Below are positions 38,097 through 49,039 of a stretch of 64,000 nt of DNA, one piece after another. Both the position numbers and the translations under genes were made by a program. The DNA comes from Campylobacteraceae bacterium (GTDB lineage Bacteria > Campylobacterota > Campylobacteria > Campylobacterales > Sulfurovaceae), in NCBI GenBank assembly GCA_027024155.1, contig JALVTE010000121.1:62001-126000 (forward strand), written 5' to 3'. The notes beneath the pieces were generated by a model. It saw only the letters and a list, made by a program, of their open reading frames with translations, had not been told where the DNA came from and searched no databases. Position 1 is the first letter of the stretch; each line of letters begins with the position of its first letter.

Positions 38097-38543
38097 TTAT
38101 TTATCACAGTTTGAGTATTTAATATCTGCGTTATCTCCAGTTCCACCCTCTTTTCTGTCTGGTCCAAAGCTAATTAAATCAAAGCCATTATCTGTTTTGA
38201 TATATTGGAATGGTTGTTTCCAAGAATCTTTTGGTACCTTTTTTATATATCCACCATTTGCATAAGCTGGATATTTATCGCTATCTGGATTTGAAACTAA
38301 AGCTTTTAATCCCTCTTCGGTTTCTGGATACATTCCATTATCCATTTTAAACATATCTAAAGTGTGTGCTATAGATCCCATTTGGTTGCACACCATATCT
38401 CTTTCTGCTTTTACTTTAGTGTTCATTACTTTAGGTACAACAAAAAACATCAATAAACTTAAAATCATAATAACTACAAGTAATTCTAGTAGCGTAAATG
38501 CCCCTCTAAGTTTTTTTCGACTATTTTTGATACTATTTTTCAT
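38097..38543 (-). CDS. gspG: Major pseudopilin GspG
   Basis: GAFTLLELLVVIMILSLLMFFVVPKVM...MDNGMYPETEEGLKALVSNP...GGYIKKVPKDSWKQPFQY. Confidence 0.92.
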   Translation of the reverse strand: MKNSIKNSRKKLRGAFTLLELLVVIMILSLLMFFVVPKVMNTKVKAERDMVCNQMGSIAHTLDMFKMDNGMYPETEEGLKALVSNPDSDKYPAYANGGYIKKVPKDSWKQPFQYIKTDNGFDLISFGPDRKEGGTGDNADIKYSNCDK

Positions 38544-38671
38544 AATCTTTATCCTTTTTAAAGTTTTACTGTTATAATATTAGTTCATATGAACTATGAT
38601 TTTACCACCATTGTTTAGTGTACATCTAAACTATGTAGTAAAGTTATCGGATTATTTTACTTGAAAAGAGC

Positions 38672-39568
38672 TTGAAAATGGTTAAAAAGCGTCCTGCAAT
38701 TACACTATTTATTACTTTAGCTGTTATTGTTGCCCTGATAGCTCTTATCGGAATAGTATTTGGATATTTGAATGAAGCAAGAGCTAAAGCTCAAGATAAA
38801 TCGGCTCTTATTGAGGCTAATTTAATTTATGCAGATGTCTCAAATGCTGTAAGTAGGTATGTAGGAAAAAGTCCAAGTATTGGGACTTTGAAAAATATTT
38901 ACAATATACCTATTACGATAAAAGAGAGCAAAGGTCCTTTTAGCCTTTTGGCTGCTTGTACTGCTTCGAGAGCTGCTGTGCCAATAACTTGGCTTAAAAG
39001 CAATGGCGGAGCTTCTATGCAGAGTCGATACAATATTGCTTCGGCAATTATAGAAGATATAGGTGTACAGAGTAGGTTAAAAGATACCGAGAGATTAAAA
39101 TCTATGATTTCAGAAGCTCTTGATAGTAAATATTCTTATAATTTTGGTAAAGAGGCTAGATTAAAAAGACGCAAAGATTATCTATCTTGGGTAGAGTTTA
39201 AAAAAATCTTAGACGACTACTACTTAAAAGAGGGTGATGAAAATGTTTATAAAGTTCCTTGGAAGAGTTATTATAGCTTTGGCGAAGGGTATAAAGAGAT
39301 AGATGGTAACTTTTTAAGTGCTAAACTTGTATCTATTATTTTTGGAATAGATGAACAAATTGTAGAAGAGAACTTTAAAAGTGGGCACTTAAAGAAGTTT
39401 TTATATGATAATGGAGCAGATATGGAACTTTACAACTCAGATATATTTGCAAAAAAAGCTGTTGTAGCTATGGAATGTAGTGCAAGCTATACATTTGGAA
39501 AGGGTAGTTACTCTTTAAAGTTTAGATATATTAATGGAAAGGTAGAAGGGTTTGAGTTTAATCAATAG
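38672..39568 (+). CDS. Type II secretion GspK-like minor pseudopilin
   Basis: RPAITLFITLAVIVALIALIGIVFGYLNEAR; position at head of gsp operon. Confidence 0.6.
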   Translation: MKMVKKRPAITLFITLAVIVALIALIGIVFGYLNEARAKAQDKSALIEANLIYADVSNAVSRYVGKSPSIGTLKNIYNIPITIKESKGPFSLLAACTASRAAVPITWLKSNGGASMQSRYNIASAIIEDIGVQSRLKDTERLKSMISEALDSKYSYNFGKEARLKRRKDYLSWVEFKKILDDYYLKEGDENVYKVPWKSYYSFGEGYKEIDGNFLSAKLVSIIFGIDEQIVEENFKSGHLKKFLYDNGADMELYNSDIFAKKAVVAMECSASYTFGKGSYSLKFRYINGKVEGFEFNQ

Positions 39569-40496
39569 TAACGGTCAGTTAATACTTTTACACAATAATC
39601 TTAAAGAGGTTAAAAAAGCCAATAGATATGATTTGCTTCTTTCTCCTCAATTTTATATTGTAAAAAGAGAGCAGTTGCCTGTAAAGTATGCATTTCAAGC
39701 TAAGAAATTAGCACCTTCTATTTTAGAAGATTTATTGCCTAGTGAATATGGATATGAATATGTAGTCCAAAAAGATGCAGATGCATGGCTCTTTTTTGCA
39801 TATAGACCAAAAGAGATAGAGAGTTTTTTGAATGGTTGTTGTCGTATAAGTGCTAATAAAATAGGAAATATATACTTTGCAGACCAGCTAAAACCTGTGT
39901 TGGAGAAACTACCTATCGGTATTGATGAGTATTATGCTCTTACTTTAATAGATGGTTTTGCTACTATTGTTCCTAGAAAAATGTTAAGTAGTGAAAAATA
40001 TGCTAAATTTACCAATAAACTCAGACCTAAAAAAGCAGTTAAATTTAAACCCTCTTCTAAGGTGGGGAGTAGTGGTAGTGGTGAGTTAAGTAAGAGTGCT
40101 ATTGTAGCTTCGGTCCTATTAGCGCTTTTGGGCGTTGCATTTATAGTTGAAGGGTTTGGATATAGCAAAGCTATTAAACAAAACGACGCTAAAATAGAGG
40201 AACTATTTACTAAATATCCACAACTACAAAGTAAAATAACTCGTGATAGCATAAAGGGAAAATATAGTAAAATAGAGAAAAAGCAGAGAGCAATAAGAGA
40301 AAAAATTGATCTTTTTAGCCAATTAAGTAGTAAAAAAACACTTTTAAACTCACTGGAGTTAAAAGATAACACGATATCTGCTAACTATAGTGTAGATAGT
40401 AAAGAGTTAAAAAGATTTAAATCTATTGCTTCTTCGGCTAAGTTAAAGATTAAGCAGAGTGGTAATAGCATAACAGTAGAGGGGGCAATTAAATGA
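39552..40496 (+). CDS. Type II secretion GspL-like protein
   Basis: Cytoplasmic domain, single TM, periplasmic tail; position. Confidence 0.55.
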   Translation: MSLINSNGQLILLHNNLKEVKKANRYDLLLSPQFYIVKREQLPVKYAFQAKKLAPSILEDLLPSEYGYEYVVQKDADAWLFFAYRPKEIESFLNGCCRISANKIGNIYFADQLKPVLEKLPIGIDEYYALTLIDGFATIVPRKMLSSEKYAKFTNKLRPKKAVKFKPSSKVGSSGSGELSKSAIVASVLLALLGVAFIVEGFGYSKAIKQNDAKIEELFTKYPQLQSKITRDSIKGKYSKIEKKQRAIREKIDLFSQLSSKKTLLNSLELKDNTISANYSVDSKELKRFKSIASSAKLKIKQSGNSITVEGAIK

Positions 40497-40891
40497 ATGT
40501 AAGCAAAAATATAATTGCTCTAGCTATTGGATTGCTACTTTTAATAGGTTCTATATTTTATAGTGTTACAATGAAGAGAAGTTATGAAAAGAGTCTACAA
40601 GAGGCTAAAACTGAAGTAAAAGAGATAACAACTGTAGCATCTTTACAGAGACTATGGAAGGCTAAGGGCGAGATTAAGAAGATTAATACTATTTTACAAA
40701 CTGTGCCAAGTAGCAAGAAAGCAGGAATTTCTGTTAAACGCTCTAAAGCTACATTAAGCTTTAAAAATTTAACAGACAAAGAGTTAAATAAAATTTTAAC
40801 AAAATTGGCGATGCAACCTATACAGTTTAAGAGTTTAAAAATCTTAAGAAGTGGAGAAAACTATTCTATGGAGTGCCTATGCGTGTGGTAA
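40493..40891 (+). CDS. Type II secretion GspM-like small membrane protein
   Basis: N-terminal TM, coiled segment; translationally coupled. Confidence 0.5.
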   Translation: MNVSKNIIALAIGLLLLIGSIFYSVTMKRSYEKSLQEAKTEVKEITTVASLQRLWKAKGEIKKINTILQTVPSSKKAGISVKRSKATLSFKNLTDKELNKILTKLAMQPIQFKSLKILRSGENYSMECLCVW

Positions 40892-41394
40892 AAAATATAA
40901 TACTATTTACTGTTGCACTCTTAATTGGTGTTGTTTTGTTTATGCCAAAAAGTCAGCTATATTATTATGGAGAGAAACAGTTAAAGCAGTATGGTATTGT
41001 AATTGGTAATGAGAAATTAGATGATAAATTGTTATCTTTAAATATTTTGCATCCTGTTGTATATTTACAAGGATTAGGAGTAGTAAGAGCTTCTAAAGTA
41101 GAGATAATGCCACTACTGTTTATTAATAAAATAGATGCAGATGGGGTTGAACTTATTAATGAAGCAAAGAAGTTTTTGAATATAAATATAACAAAACTTA
41201 AACTTAATCAATCTATTTTACAACCATACAGAGTAAAAATAGATGCGCAAGGAAGCTTTGGAATTGCTAATGGATATGCAAATTTAAAGAGTAGAGTAGT
41301 GCATATAGATATTATTAAGTCAAAAGATATAAACTCTATTAAGAGATATTTAAAGAAAGGTGATAAAGGGTGGTATTATGAGTCAAAATTCTAA
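40873..41394 (+). CDS. Type II secretion GspN-like protein
   Basis: Single N-terminal TM, position in coupled gsp operon. Confidence 0.4.
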   Translation: MPMRVVKNIILFTVALLIGVVLFMPKSQLYYYGEKQLKQYGIVIGNEKLDDKLLSLNILHPVVYLQGLGVVRASKVEIMPLLFINKIDADGVELINEAKKFLNINITKLKLNQSILQPYRVKIDAQGSFGIANGYANLKSRVVHIDIIKSKDINSIKRYLKKGDKGWYYESKF

Positions 41395-42241
41395 AAAAAG
41401 TACTTACACTCTTTTAGCTTCTATAGTAGCTGGCTTATTAATTGCTAAAGCTTCGTGGGTTGCTTTGGAGTTTACTAAACTACCTAAAAAAGGCGAAGAT
41501 ATAGAGAGTAGCAATGGCTTAAAACCTCTATATTACCACTACTCTTTAGCATCTAAAAAAGATTTACCAAAAGTTATAAAAACTAAAACTAAAACAGTAA
41601 AGAGAAATGTTGTAAAAAAGCCAAAACCAGAAAAGTTTAATAAATTTATATTGACAGGTATATATGATGGAGTTGATAAAAAGATAGTTGCATTAGAGTA
41701 TTTAGGCAAAAATTATGTACTAACAGTAGGAGAGGGCGTAGAGGGGTATATAGTTACTAAAGTATATCCAACTTATGCTATATTTACGAAGAATAAAAAA
41801 GAGTACAAATTAGATTTATATAAAGAAGGTACAAAAAGTTCTAATACGCGAGTAAATAGTGTAGCTAGTATTAGTAGTCAAGTTAAACCTGCTATTAAAA
41901 ATAATAAGATAGAGAAAGAGGGTGATACAACATATATCCCTAAAAATTTATTTAATAAATATAAAACAAATATAAATGCCATTCGACAAAATATAGGTGT
42001 TGTTCCCTATATGGATAATGGAAAATTAAATGGTTTTAAAATTAGATATGTAAAAAAAGGTAGCGATTTTGATAAATTAGGAGTTAAAAGAGGTGATATT
42101 ATTACAGCAATTAATGGAGAACCACTAGATAACTTTAGGGTACCATTAGAGTTTTTTAATAATTTAGATTCAATTACAGCAGCAACATTAACAGTTAAAC
42201 GCGGAAACGAAATTAAGGAGTTAGAGTATGAAGTTCGTTAA
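41360..42241 (+). CDS. Type II secretion GspC-like protein with C-terminal PDZ
   Basis: FKIRYVKKGSDFDKLGVKRGDIITAINGEPLD PDZ-type; precedes gspD. Confidence 0.75.
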   Translation: MIKGGIMSQNSKKSTYTLLASIVAGLLIAKASWVALEFTKLPKKGEDIESSNGLKPLYYHYSLASKKDLPKVIKTKTKTVKRNVVKKPKPEKFNKFILTGIYDGVDKKIVALEYLGKNYVLTVGEGVEGYIVTKVYPTYAIFTKNKKEYKLDLYKEGTKSSNTRVNSVASISSQVKPAIKNNKIEKEGDTTYIPKNLFNKYKTNINAIRQNIGVVPYMDNGKLNGFKIRYVKKGSDFDKLGVKRGDIITAINGEPLDNFRVPLEFFNNLDSITAATLTVKRGNEIKELEYEVR

Positions 42242-44234
42242 GATTATAATAAAAACATTAGCAGTAGCATTAGTTTTATCATCAACAGCAGTGGCAAAGG
42301 ATGATATGATAAATGTTAATTTTAAAAATATGCCACTTAAACAATTTGTACAATTAATTGGTAAATATACAGGTAAAAATGTTCTTATCGATGGTCAATT
42401 AAATGGAAAAGTTGATTTCGTAACTAATAATAATAAAATTAAGAGAAGTTCTCTTTTCTCTCTAGCTAACTCTATTTTAGGTAGTAAGGGGTATGCTCTT
42501 GTTGATCATGGTGATTTTTTAGAAGTTGTTAAAGCTTCTGATGCTGCTGGCTCTGGATTAGATGTAAGTAAAAATGTATCTGGTAATACAATGAAGACAG
42601 TTTTGTTTCCTTTGAAGTACTCTAATGCTGCTGTAATTCGTGCAAAAATAAGACCTCTTCTTCATAGAAATGCAAAGGTTATTTCGTTTAGGGCTAATAA
42701 TATGTTAGCAGTAACTGCTTATCCTAGAACTTTAAAGGCAGTAAAGAAGTTGATAGAAGATATAGAAGCAAGTGGGCGTCGTGGTACAACTATAATTAAA
42801 CTTAAAAATGCTGCTGTAAAAGATGTTTATCAAAATGTTTTGAATATGTCTAAATTACTTTTTCCTCAAACTATTCAGAGTGAAAAGGTTGGTGTACTTA
42901 AAGATGATGCAGCAAATACAATTATTTTAGTAGGTAAAAAGACAAATGTAGATAAATTGCTTAAATATGTTGAAAATTTAGATGTAAAGGGTGAATCTAT
43001 TGAGCAAAAGATGTATGTAATTCCACTGAAAAACTCTAATGTTGAAGATATGGAAAAGATTATGTCTAAACTTGTTGCACAAATGAATAATATGCCTACA
43101 TCTCCTTTAAAAAAAGCTGCTGCTAAAAAATCTAAAGCTACAAAGGCAATGGTTGTAGCGGATAAAGAGAGAAATGCTCTTATTGTACTAGCAACTCCAG
43201 ACCAAATTAAAAATATTCGTGCAGTAATTAAAAAAATAGATGTTGCTAAACCTCAAGTGTATGTAAAAGCAAGAATAGTAGAGATAAATGTTGCAAAAGC
43301 TAGAAATGTTGGGCTTAAATATGGCTTTGAAGGTGGTAAAATAACGACTAGAGGACTCTTTAGTTTGGCTGGTAATATGGGGGCACCTACTCTTATGGTT
43401 AGTAGAAATTTATTAGGTTTTTTAAGTACTCAAACGACAGACAGTAACGGTAATACCATTACAAATAATCCATTTAGTTTTGGAAATAGCATTAAAGAGT
43501 TGTTTGCAATAGGAATTAAGATGGATTTACTGCAACAAAATGGTGCAGCACATACACTAAGTGAACCATCAGTTCTTTGCTCGAATAATCAAGATGCAGA
43601 GATTTATGTGGGTGAGACTCGCTCTATATTGGTTAGTTCATCTGTGGGTGATACTAAAGATGCAGTTGTAAGAAACAAGTATAGCCGTGAAGATATTGGT
43701 ATCTCTTTGAAGGTTAAACCAAGATTATCTAGTAACTCTAAAGTAGCCCTTCAGGTAGAAGCAACTATAGAAGATGTTGTTCCAGGTTCGGGAAGTGCAG
43801 CCGATAGACCAACAACTACAAAGAGAAAAGTTACAACAAGTGCCATTGTGAATAATGCACAAACTATTATTTTAGGTGGATTGATGAAGAGTAGTGGTGG
43901 TAAAAGCGTGAGTAAAATACCAATTTTAGGAGATATCCCTATTATTGGTTCACTATTTACCTCTACAAGTTATAGTGAAAGTAAGATTAATGTTGTTATC
44001 TATTTAACTCCATATATTGTTAGAAAAAGTAGCGACTTAACAAAACTTAGAGAGTTTTTGGGTGAGCTAGATAGTATAGGTGCTAAATATAGTAAATATA
44101 TACGACAAAAGTTAGCAGAAAGGGCCGGAATAGTAGAAGATACACCACCAAGCAGTAAATATACTGTTCCTGTTCAAACACGAGCAAAGAGTACACATAG
44201 AGACCCACTTGATGTTTTAAGAACTCGACCATAA
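42228..44234 (+). CDS. gspD: Type II secretion secretin GspD
   Basis: N-domains NFKNMPLKQFVQLIGKYTGKNVLID; secretin core GGLMKSSGGKSVSKIPILGDIPIIGSLFTS. Confidence 0.95.
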   Translation: MKFVKIIIKTLAVALVLSSTAVAKDDMINVNFKNMPLKQFVQLIGKYTGKNVLIDGQLNGKVDFVTNNNKIKRSSLFSLANSILGSKGYALVDHGDFLEVVKASDAAGSGLDVSKNVSGNTMKTVLFPLKYSNAAVIRAKIRPLLHRNAKVISFRANNMLAVTAYPRTLKAVKKLIEDIEASGRRGTTIIKLKNAAVKDVYQNVLNMSKLLFPQTIQSEKVGVLKDDAANTIILVGKKTNVDKLLKYVENLDVKGESIEQKMYVIPLKNSNVEDMEKIMSKLVAQMNNMPTSPLKKAAAKKSKATKAMVVADKERNALIVLATPDQIKNIRAVIKKIDVAKPQVYVKARIVEINVAKARNVGLKYGFEGGKITTRGLFSLAGNMGAPTLMVSRNLLGFLSTQTTDSNGNTITNNPFSFGNSIKELFAIGIKMDLLQQNGAAHTLSEPSVLCSNNQDAEIYVGETRSILVSSSVGDTKDAVVRNKYSREDIGISLKVKPRLSSNSKVALQVEATIEDVVPGSGSAADRPTTTKRKVTTSAIVNNAQTIILGGLMKSSGGKSVSKIPILGDIPIIGSLFTSTSYSESKINVVIYLTPYIVRKSSDLTKLREFLGELDSIGAKYSKYIRQKLAERAGIVEDTPPSSKYTVPVQTRAKSTHRDPLDVLRTRP

Positions 44235-44237
44235 GGA

Positions 44238-45758
44238 GTGCAGATGCAGTTACCTATATTAGAGCATGTAAACTTAGAGCCATTAATCGAAGATGGTATA
44301 GATTATCGCCAAGCCTTAAAACATGGATTACTCTTTGCAACAGTAGGCAAAGAGAAAGTTGCTATTTTATCTAAAGATAATTTAGCAGGGGCTATGAACC
44401 ATAAGGCAAGAATTGGTAATGATTACAAAATGTATATGCTCGATGACGAAAGTTACGAGAGACTGCATAATAAATTTTTAGAGATTCAAACAAGTAGTGA
44501 ATTTGAAAAGATGCAAAGTAGTGCATCAGACGAGCTTATAGAGGCAGAGAGTGAACTATTAGAGTTTATTCAAAATTCTCAAAACTTACTTAGTAGCGAA
44601 GAGTCTGCTCCTATTATTAAACTTGTAAACTCTCTATTTTTCCAAGCGATTAAGAAGGGTGCGAGTGATATTCATATAGAAATTCACGAAAGAAGGGGCG
44701 AAGTTCGCCTGAGAGTGGATGGCGCACTTAAAAAGCATTTAGATTTAGAAAAGAGTGTTGCAAATTTGGTTATTAACCGTATTAAAGTTATCTCTAATTT
44801 GGATATTTCGGAAAAGAGAATACCGCAAGATGGCAGAACTCAAGTTTCGATATCTGGCAAAACATTAGATGTTAGGGTTTCGGTACTTCCTACCTATTAT
44901 GGCGAGCGTGTTGTTATGCGTATTTTGATGCAGAGCGAGAGTATTCCTACACTTGAAGAGTTAGGTTTTGCAGAAGAGACAACAAAAGCATTTTATAAAT
45001 TATTAAATCACTCTCATGGTATGATTTTGGTAACTGGACCAACAGGTTCTGGTAAATCTACCACATTGCATTCATTTTTACAGTATATTGCTTCGCCAGA
45101 TAAGAATATTATTACTGTAGAAGACCCAGTAGAGTACAATGCTGACCATGTAAATCAGATTCAAGTAAACGATAAAGTAGGGCTTACATTTGCTGCGGGG
45201 CTTCGCTCTATTTTAAGACAAGACCCAGATGTTGTAATGGTTGGAGAGATTCGAGATAGTGAAACAGCAGAAATTGCTATGCAAGCAGCATTAACAGGGC
45301 ACTTACTGCTCTCTACTTTGCACACAAACGATGCTACATCTTCACTTACTCGTTTAATGGATATGGGAATAGAAGATTATCTATTAAGCTCTACACTAAT
45401 TGGGGTACTTGCACAAAGACTTGTTCGAAAACTTTGTGACCACTGTAAAGTGCCAACTCTTTTACCAGAAAATGTATTAAAAGATTTAGAGTTAGACGAA
45501 AGAAGTATATACTATCAAGCAGTTGGGTGTAGACAGTGCGATTTTACTGGTTATAATGGAAGACAAGCAGTAGGCGAACTATTTATTATGAATGATGATG
45601 TAAAAGAGTATATGAAAAAGGGTTTAAACGACCATGAGATTAGAGAAATACTTAAAAAACAGGGTATGAAGACAATAGCCGATAAGTTAAAAGATATGAT
45701 GAAAAGTGGCTTAACAAGTTACGAAGAGGCTTTAAGAGTCGGTATTATGGATGGCTAA
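44238..45758 (+). CDS. gspE: Type II secretion ATPase GspE
   Basis: Walker A VTGPTGSGKSTTLH; LRQDPDVVMVGEIRDSETAEIAMQAALTGHL; zinc motif CDHC...CRQCDFTGY. Confidence 0.95.
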   Translation: MQMQLPILEHVNLEPLIEDGIDYRQALKHGLLFATVGKEKVAILSKDNLAGAMNHKARIGNDYKMYMLDDESYERLHNKFLEIQTSSEFEKMQSSASDELIEAESELLEFIQNSQNLLSSEESAPIIKLVNSLFFQAIKKGASDIHIEIHERRGEVRLRVDGALKKHLDLEKSVANLVINRIKVISNLDISEKRIPQDGRTQVSISGKTLDVRVSVLPTYYGERVVMRILMQSESIPTLEELGFAEETTKAFYKLLNHSHGMILVTGPTGSGKSTTLHSFLQYIASPDKNIITVEDPVEYNADHVNQIQVNDKVGLTFAAGLRSILRQDPDVVMVGEIRDSETAEIAMQAALTGHLLLSTLHTNDATSSLTRLMDMGIEDYLLSSTLIGVLAQRLVRKLCDHCKVPTLLPENVLKDLELDERSIYYQAVGCRQCDFTGYNGRQAVGELFIMNDDVKEYMKKGLNDHEIREILKKQGMKTIADKLKDMMKSGLTSYEEALRVGIMDG

Positions 45759-46354
45759 TGTTTAAAAAGAATAGACCAGCCTTTACTCTAATAGAAATTT
45801 TAATAGCTATAACACTGCTATCTATTGTATTGATAGGACTTTATGGAGTGCTAGATACTCAAAGACGCTCTGTAGATATTATAAAAAAGAATTTAGATAA
45901 AAGCATAGATAATGACCGCGTTATTATGGTTTTGTATAATGATATTTTAAGTAGTGATGGCAATATTACTTTAAAAAAAGGCGAGAGAGATACTCTATGT
46001 ATTGAATCTACTAGAAATTCTCTGTATGAGTTAGGCGTTGCTAAAGTTTGTTGGCTTGTTCTTAAAGAGGATGATACTTTGGTTAGAATCGAGGGTAATG
46101 GCTATAGACTGCCATTAGGCTTAGAAGATAATGTAGAGATAGATAGAGTCTTAAAAGGCGTTAGAGTATTTGATATCACAAGAAGTAAAAGTAATATTTT
46201 AGCAGTGATACAAGAGGCTAATAAAGAGCCTTATAGTTTTTTATTGCAAGGTATAAAAGCACCTCCAAAGCCTAAGCCAAAAAAGAAGAAAATAAAAAAG
46301 AGAGAAGATAATAGAAGCAAAATACCTGTAAAAAATACAGGAGGAATGTTTTAA
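45758..46354 (+). CDS. GspJ-like pseudopilin
   Basis: RPAFTLIEILIAITLLSIVLIGLYGVLD; basic C-terminal tail. Confidence 0.75.
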   Translation: MFKKNRPAFTLIEILIAITLLSIVLIGLYGVLDTQRRSVDIIKKNLDKSIDNDRVIMVLYNDILSSDGNITLKKGERDTLCIESTRNSLYELGVAKVCWLVLKEDDTLVRIEGNGYRLPLGLEDNVEIDRVLKGVRVFDITRSKSNILAVIQEANKEPYSFLLQGIKAPPKPKPKKKKIKKREDNRSKIPVKNTGGMF

Positions 46355-46371
46355 ATTAAAAGGGTTTAATT

Positions 46372-46761
46372 ATGAAAGATAATATAGGTGAAAAATTTCA
46401 AAAAGATATAGAAAATTTAACAGATTTTGAGCAAGCAGTAATAGTAAATAAAGCCACCGAAGCTCCATTTAGCTCGCCTCTTTTAGAAGAAAAAAGAGAT
46501 GGAGTATTTATCTGTAAACTATGCAAAAGCCCACTGTTTAAAAGTAGCGCAAAGTTTAATTCAGGAACTGGCTGGCCAAGTTTTGATGAAGAGATAGAGG
46601 GTGCAGTAAAAAGAGTCCCTGATGCAGACGGCAGACGAGTAGAGATAGTATGCGCAACTTGTGGTGCCCACTTAGGACATGTTTTCGAAGGCGAAGGCTT
46701 TACCCCTAAAATGACCCGCCACTGCGTAAATGGTATCTCTTTAGAGTTTAAAGAATTTTAG
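46372..46761 (+). CDS. msrB: Peptide-methionine (R)-S-oxide reductase
   Basis: CKLCKSPLFKSSAKFNSGTGWPSFDEEI...CATCGAHLGHVFEGEGFTPKMTRHCVNGISLEF. Confidence 0.95.
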   Translation: MKDNIGEKFQKDIENLTDFEQAVIVNKATEAPFSSPLLEEKRDGVFICKLCKSPLFKSSAKFNSGTGWPSFDEEIEGAVKRVPDADGRRVEIVCATCGAHLGHVFEGEGFTPKMTRHCVNGISLEFKEF

Positions 46762-46792
46762 TATTAGTAACTTCGGTTATTAATTTTTATTT

Positions 46793-48076
46793 CTAATAAG
46801 CTCTATTCCTACTACGATTTCTAGGTTTTTGTACTCTATTAGAGTTGCCATCTCTCTTTTTACTAGCAGATTTTTTAGGCTGATTTCGGTTGCCTCTGCC
46901 ACCCATATTTATAGGTTCGGCTTTAATACTTGGGTCTACTTCGAAGCCTTCGATTACTACTTTTTTAATCTTTTGTGAAGTTAGGCGTTCTATATTTCTT
47001 AAGAAATCTTTTTCATCCACACAAACTAGAGATACAGCTTCGCCAGCTCTACCAGCTCTTCCTGTTCTTCCAATTCTGTGTACATAATCTTCGGGTACAT
47101 TTGGTAGCTCGAAATTTACAACATGCGGTAGCATATCTATATCGAGTCCTCTAGCTGCAATATCTGTTGCAACAAGTACTTGCACTTGTTTCGCTTTAAA
47201 GTTTGCCAACGCCTTGCTTCTTGCACTTTGGCTCTTATTTCCATGAATTGTAGCCGAAGATATACCTTGTTCAGCTAAGTATTGGCTAAGTTTGTTTGCT
47301 CCATGTTTTGTGCGAGTAAATACTAATACTTGTTGCCATGAACCATCTTTAATTAGCTTGCAAAGTAGAGCTCTTTTTTTAACTTTATCTACGGGGTGAA
47401 CAATTTGTTTAACTCGTTCAGATGTGCTGTTTTGTGCTGCTACCTCTACCAAGCTTGGGTCTACTTGAAAACCCGATGCTAATGCTTTTATCTCTTTAGA
47501 AAATGTTGCTGAAAAAAGTAGAGTTTGTCTGTTTTTTGGAACAATTTTAATAATTTTTTTAATATCATTAATAAACCCCATATCTAACATTCTATCGGCT
47601 TCGTCTAGTACTAAAATTTCGACTTTTGTTAAATCTACAACTTTTTGCGAAATTAAATCTAGCAATCTACCAGGAGTTGCAATTAGAATATCGACACCTC
47701 TTCTAATAGTTCCAATTTGTCGGTTTATGCTAACACCACCAAAAACAATAGCCGATTTGTATGGTAAAAATTCAGAATATGTAGCTACATTTTCTCCAAC
47801 TTGTGCTGCAAGTTCCCTTGTTGGCGTTAAGATAAGTGCACGAATATGTGGCTTTTTTTGCTTACTGTTTGTAGGCTTGCTCATCTCTAAATTCTCTAAC
47901 ATAGGCAGAGTAAACCCAGCCGTCTTTCCTGTACCTGTTTGAGCTGCTGCTAAAACATCTTTTCTCTGTAAAATCAGTGGAATAGCTCTCTCTTGAATAG
48001 GAGTTGGCTTTGTATAACCAGTTTTAGCGATAGCTTTTAAAATGGGTTCGCTAAGCCCCAATGTAGTAAATGACAT
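46793..48076 (-). CDS. DEAD-box RNA helicase (RhlE-like)
   Basis: [45 protein letters not shown]; basic tail. Confidence 0.95.
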   Translation of the reverse strand: MSFTTLGLSEPILKAIAKTGYTKPTPIQERAIPLILQRKDVLAAAQTGTGKTAGFTLPMLENLEMSKPTNSKQKKPHIRALILTPTRELAAQVGENVATYSEFLPYKSAIVFGGVSINRQIGTIRRGVDILIATPGRLLDLISQKVVDLTKVEILVLDEADRMLDMGFINDIKKIIKIVPKNRQTLLFSATFSKEIKALASGFQVDPSLVEVAAQNSTSERVKQIVHPVDKVKKRALLCKLIKDGSWQQVLVFTRTKHGANKLSQYLAEQGISSATIHGNKSQSARSKALANFKAKQVQVLVATDIAARGLDIDMLPHVVNFELPNVPEDYVHRIGRTGRAGRAGEAVSLVCVDEKDFLRNIERLTSQKIKKVVIEGFEVDPSIKAEPINMGGRGNRNQPKKSASKKRDGNSNRVQKPRNRSRNRAY

Positions 48077-48235
48077 ATATAACCTAATATTTAATTTGAA
48101 TGCAAGTATAGCAGATATTTATATTTTGCAGGCTGTTTTTAGTCTATATATCAACTATTGATATATATATGCGGTTGGTAAATAATATGTGATATTATTA
48201 GAGATGCCCTATAAAAAACCAAAAGGTAATAAAAA

Positions 48236-48988
48236 ATGAAACAAATTACTCTAAGAGTACTGTTTATTGGCATCTGTGTATTAGGATTTGTTGCATGTAA
48301 TATTGTAAATAGTTCAAGCTTAGATAGTTCAGAAGAGAATCATTTGATTGCAAACATACCTGAGGCTTCGGGAATTTCATACTGCAATAATACAGATACT
48401 CTAATTGTTGTTAGCGATGAGGGCTCATTTTATGAAATCAATTCCAAAGGTAAAATTTTAGATACTCATGAGCTTGGAGATTACGACTTTGAGGGTGTAG
48501 TGTGTGAAGACAATAAATTAATGCTTGCTGTAGAGGGTGAAGGCTTATTGCAAGTAGATAGAGATACTTTAGATACAAAATTTTTCGAGTTAAAAGGTGA
48601 TGGTTACAAAATAACTAATAAACATGGCATAGAAGGGCTTACAAAAATCAAAAAGCGATACTATCTCTCTATTCAGGCAAAAAATGAGGAGGATTCAAAA
48701 CTATTAGTTGTTAAGCTTGATGGAGACTGTGCAGAGGTTAAGAGGGTAATAGACCATGGCATTATAGACTCTTCGGGGCTTACATATGAAAATAAAAAGC
48801 TCTATATTGTTTCAGATACAAACGATGCCCTATATATTTACAATATAAAGACAAAGGAGATAGAGCAAGAGATAGAACTCCCAGAATTCGCCCAAGAGGG
48901 CGTGGCATTTGATAAAGATAATAATATCTTCTTTGCAGATGATAATGGAGCTGTATTGAGATATAAAATAAAAGATTTAGATATTTAA
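48236..48988 (+). CDS. SdiA-regulated-like beta-propeller lipoprotein
   Basis: Signal with VACN lipobox-like; IPEASGISYCNNTDTLIVVSDEGSFYEIN...DFEGVVCEDNKLML...LPEFAQEGVAFDKDNNIFFADD. Confidence 0.78.
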   Translation: MKQITLRVLFIGICVLGFVACNIVNSSSLDSSEENHLIANIPEASGISYCNNTDTLIVVSDEGSFYEINSKGKILDTHELGDYDFEGVVCEDNKLMLAVEGEGLLQVDRDTLDTKFFELKGDGYKITNKHGIEGLTKIKKRYYLSIQAKNEEDSKLLVVKLDGDCAEVKRVIDHGIIDSSGLTYENKKLYIVSDTNDALYIYNIKTKEIEQEIELPEFAQEGVAFDKDNNIFFADDNGAVLRYKIKDLDI

Positions 48989-49039
48989 AGTCTATTTATT
49001 ATAGGGAGCAAGTAATTTTAGCTCCATATTTTATACAGA

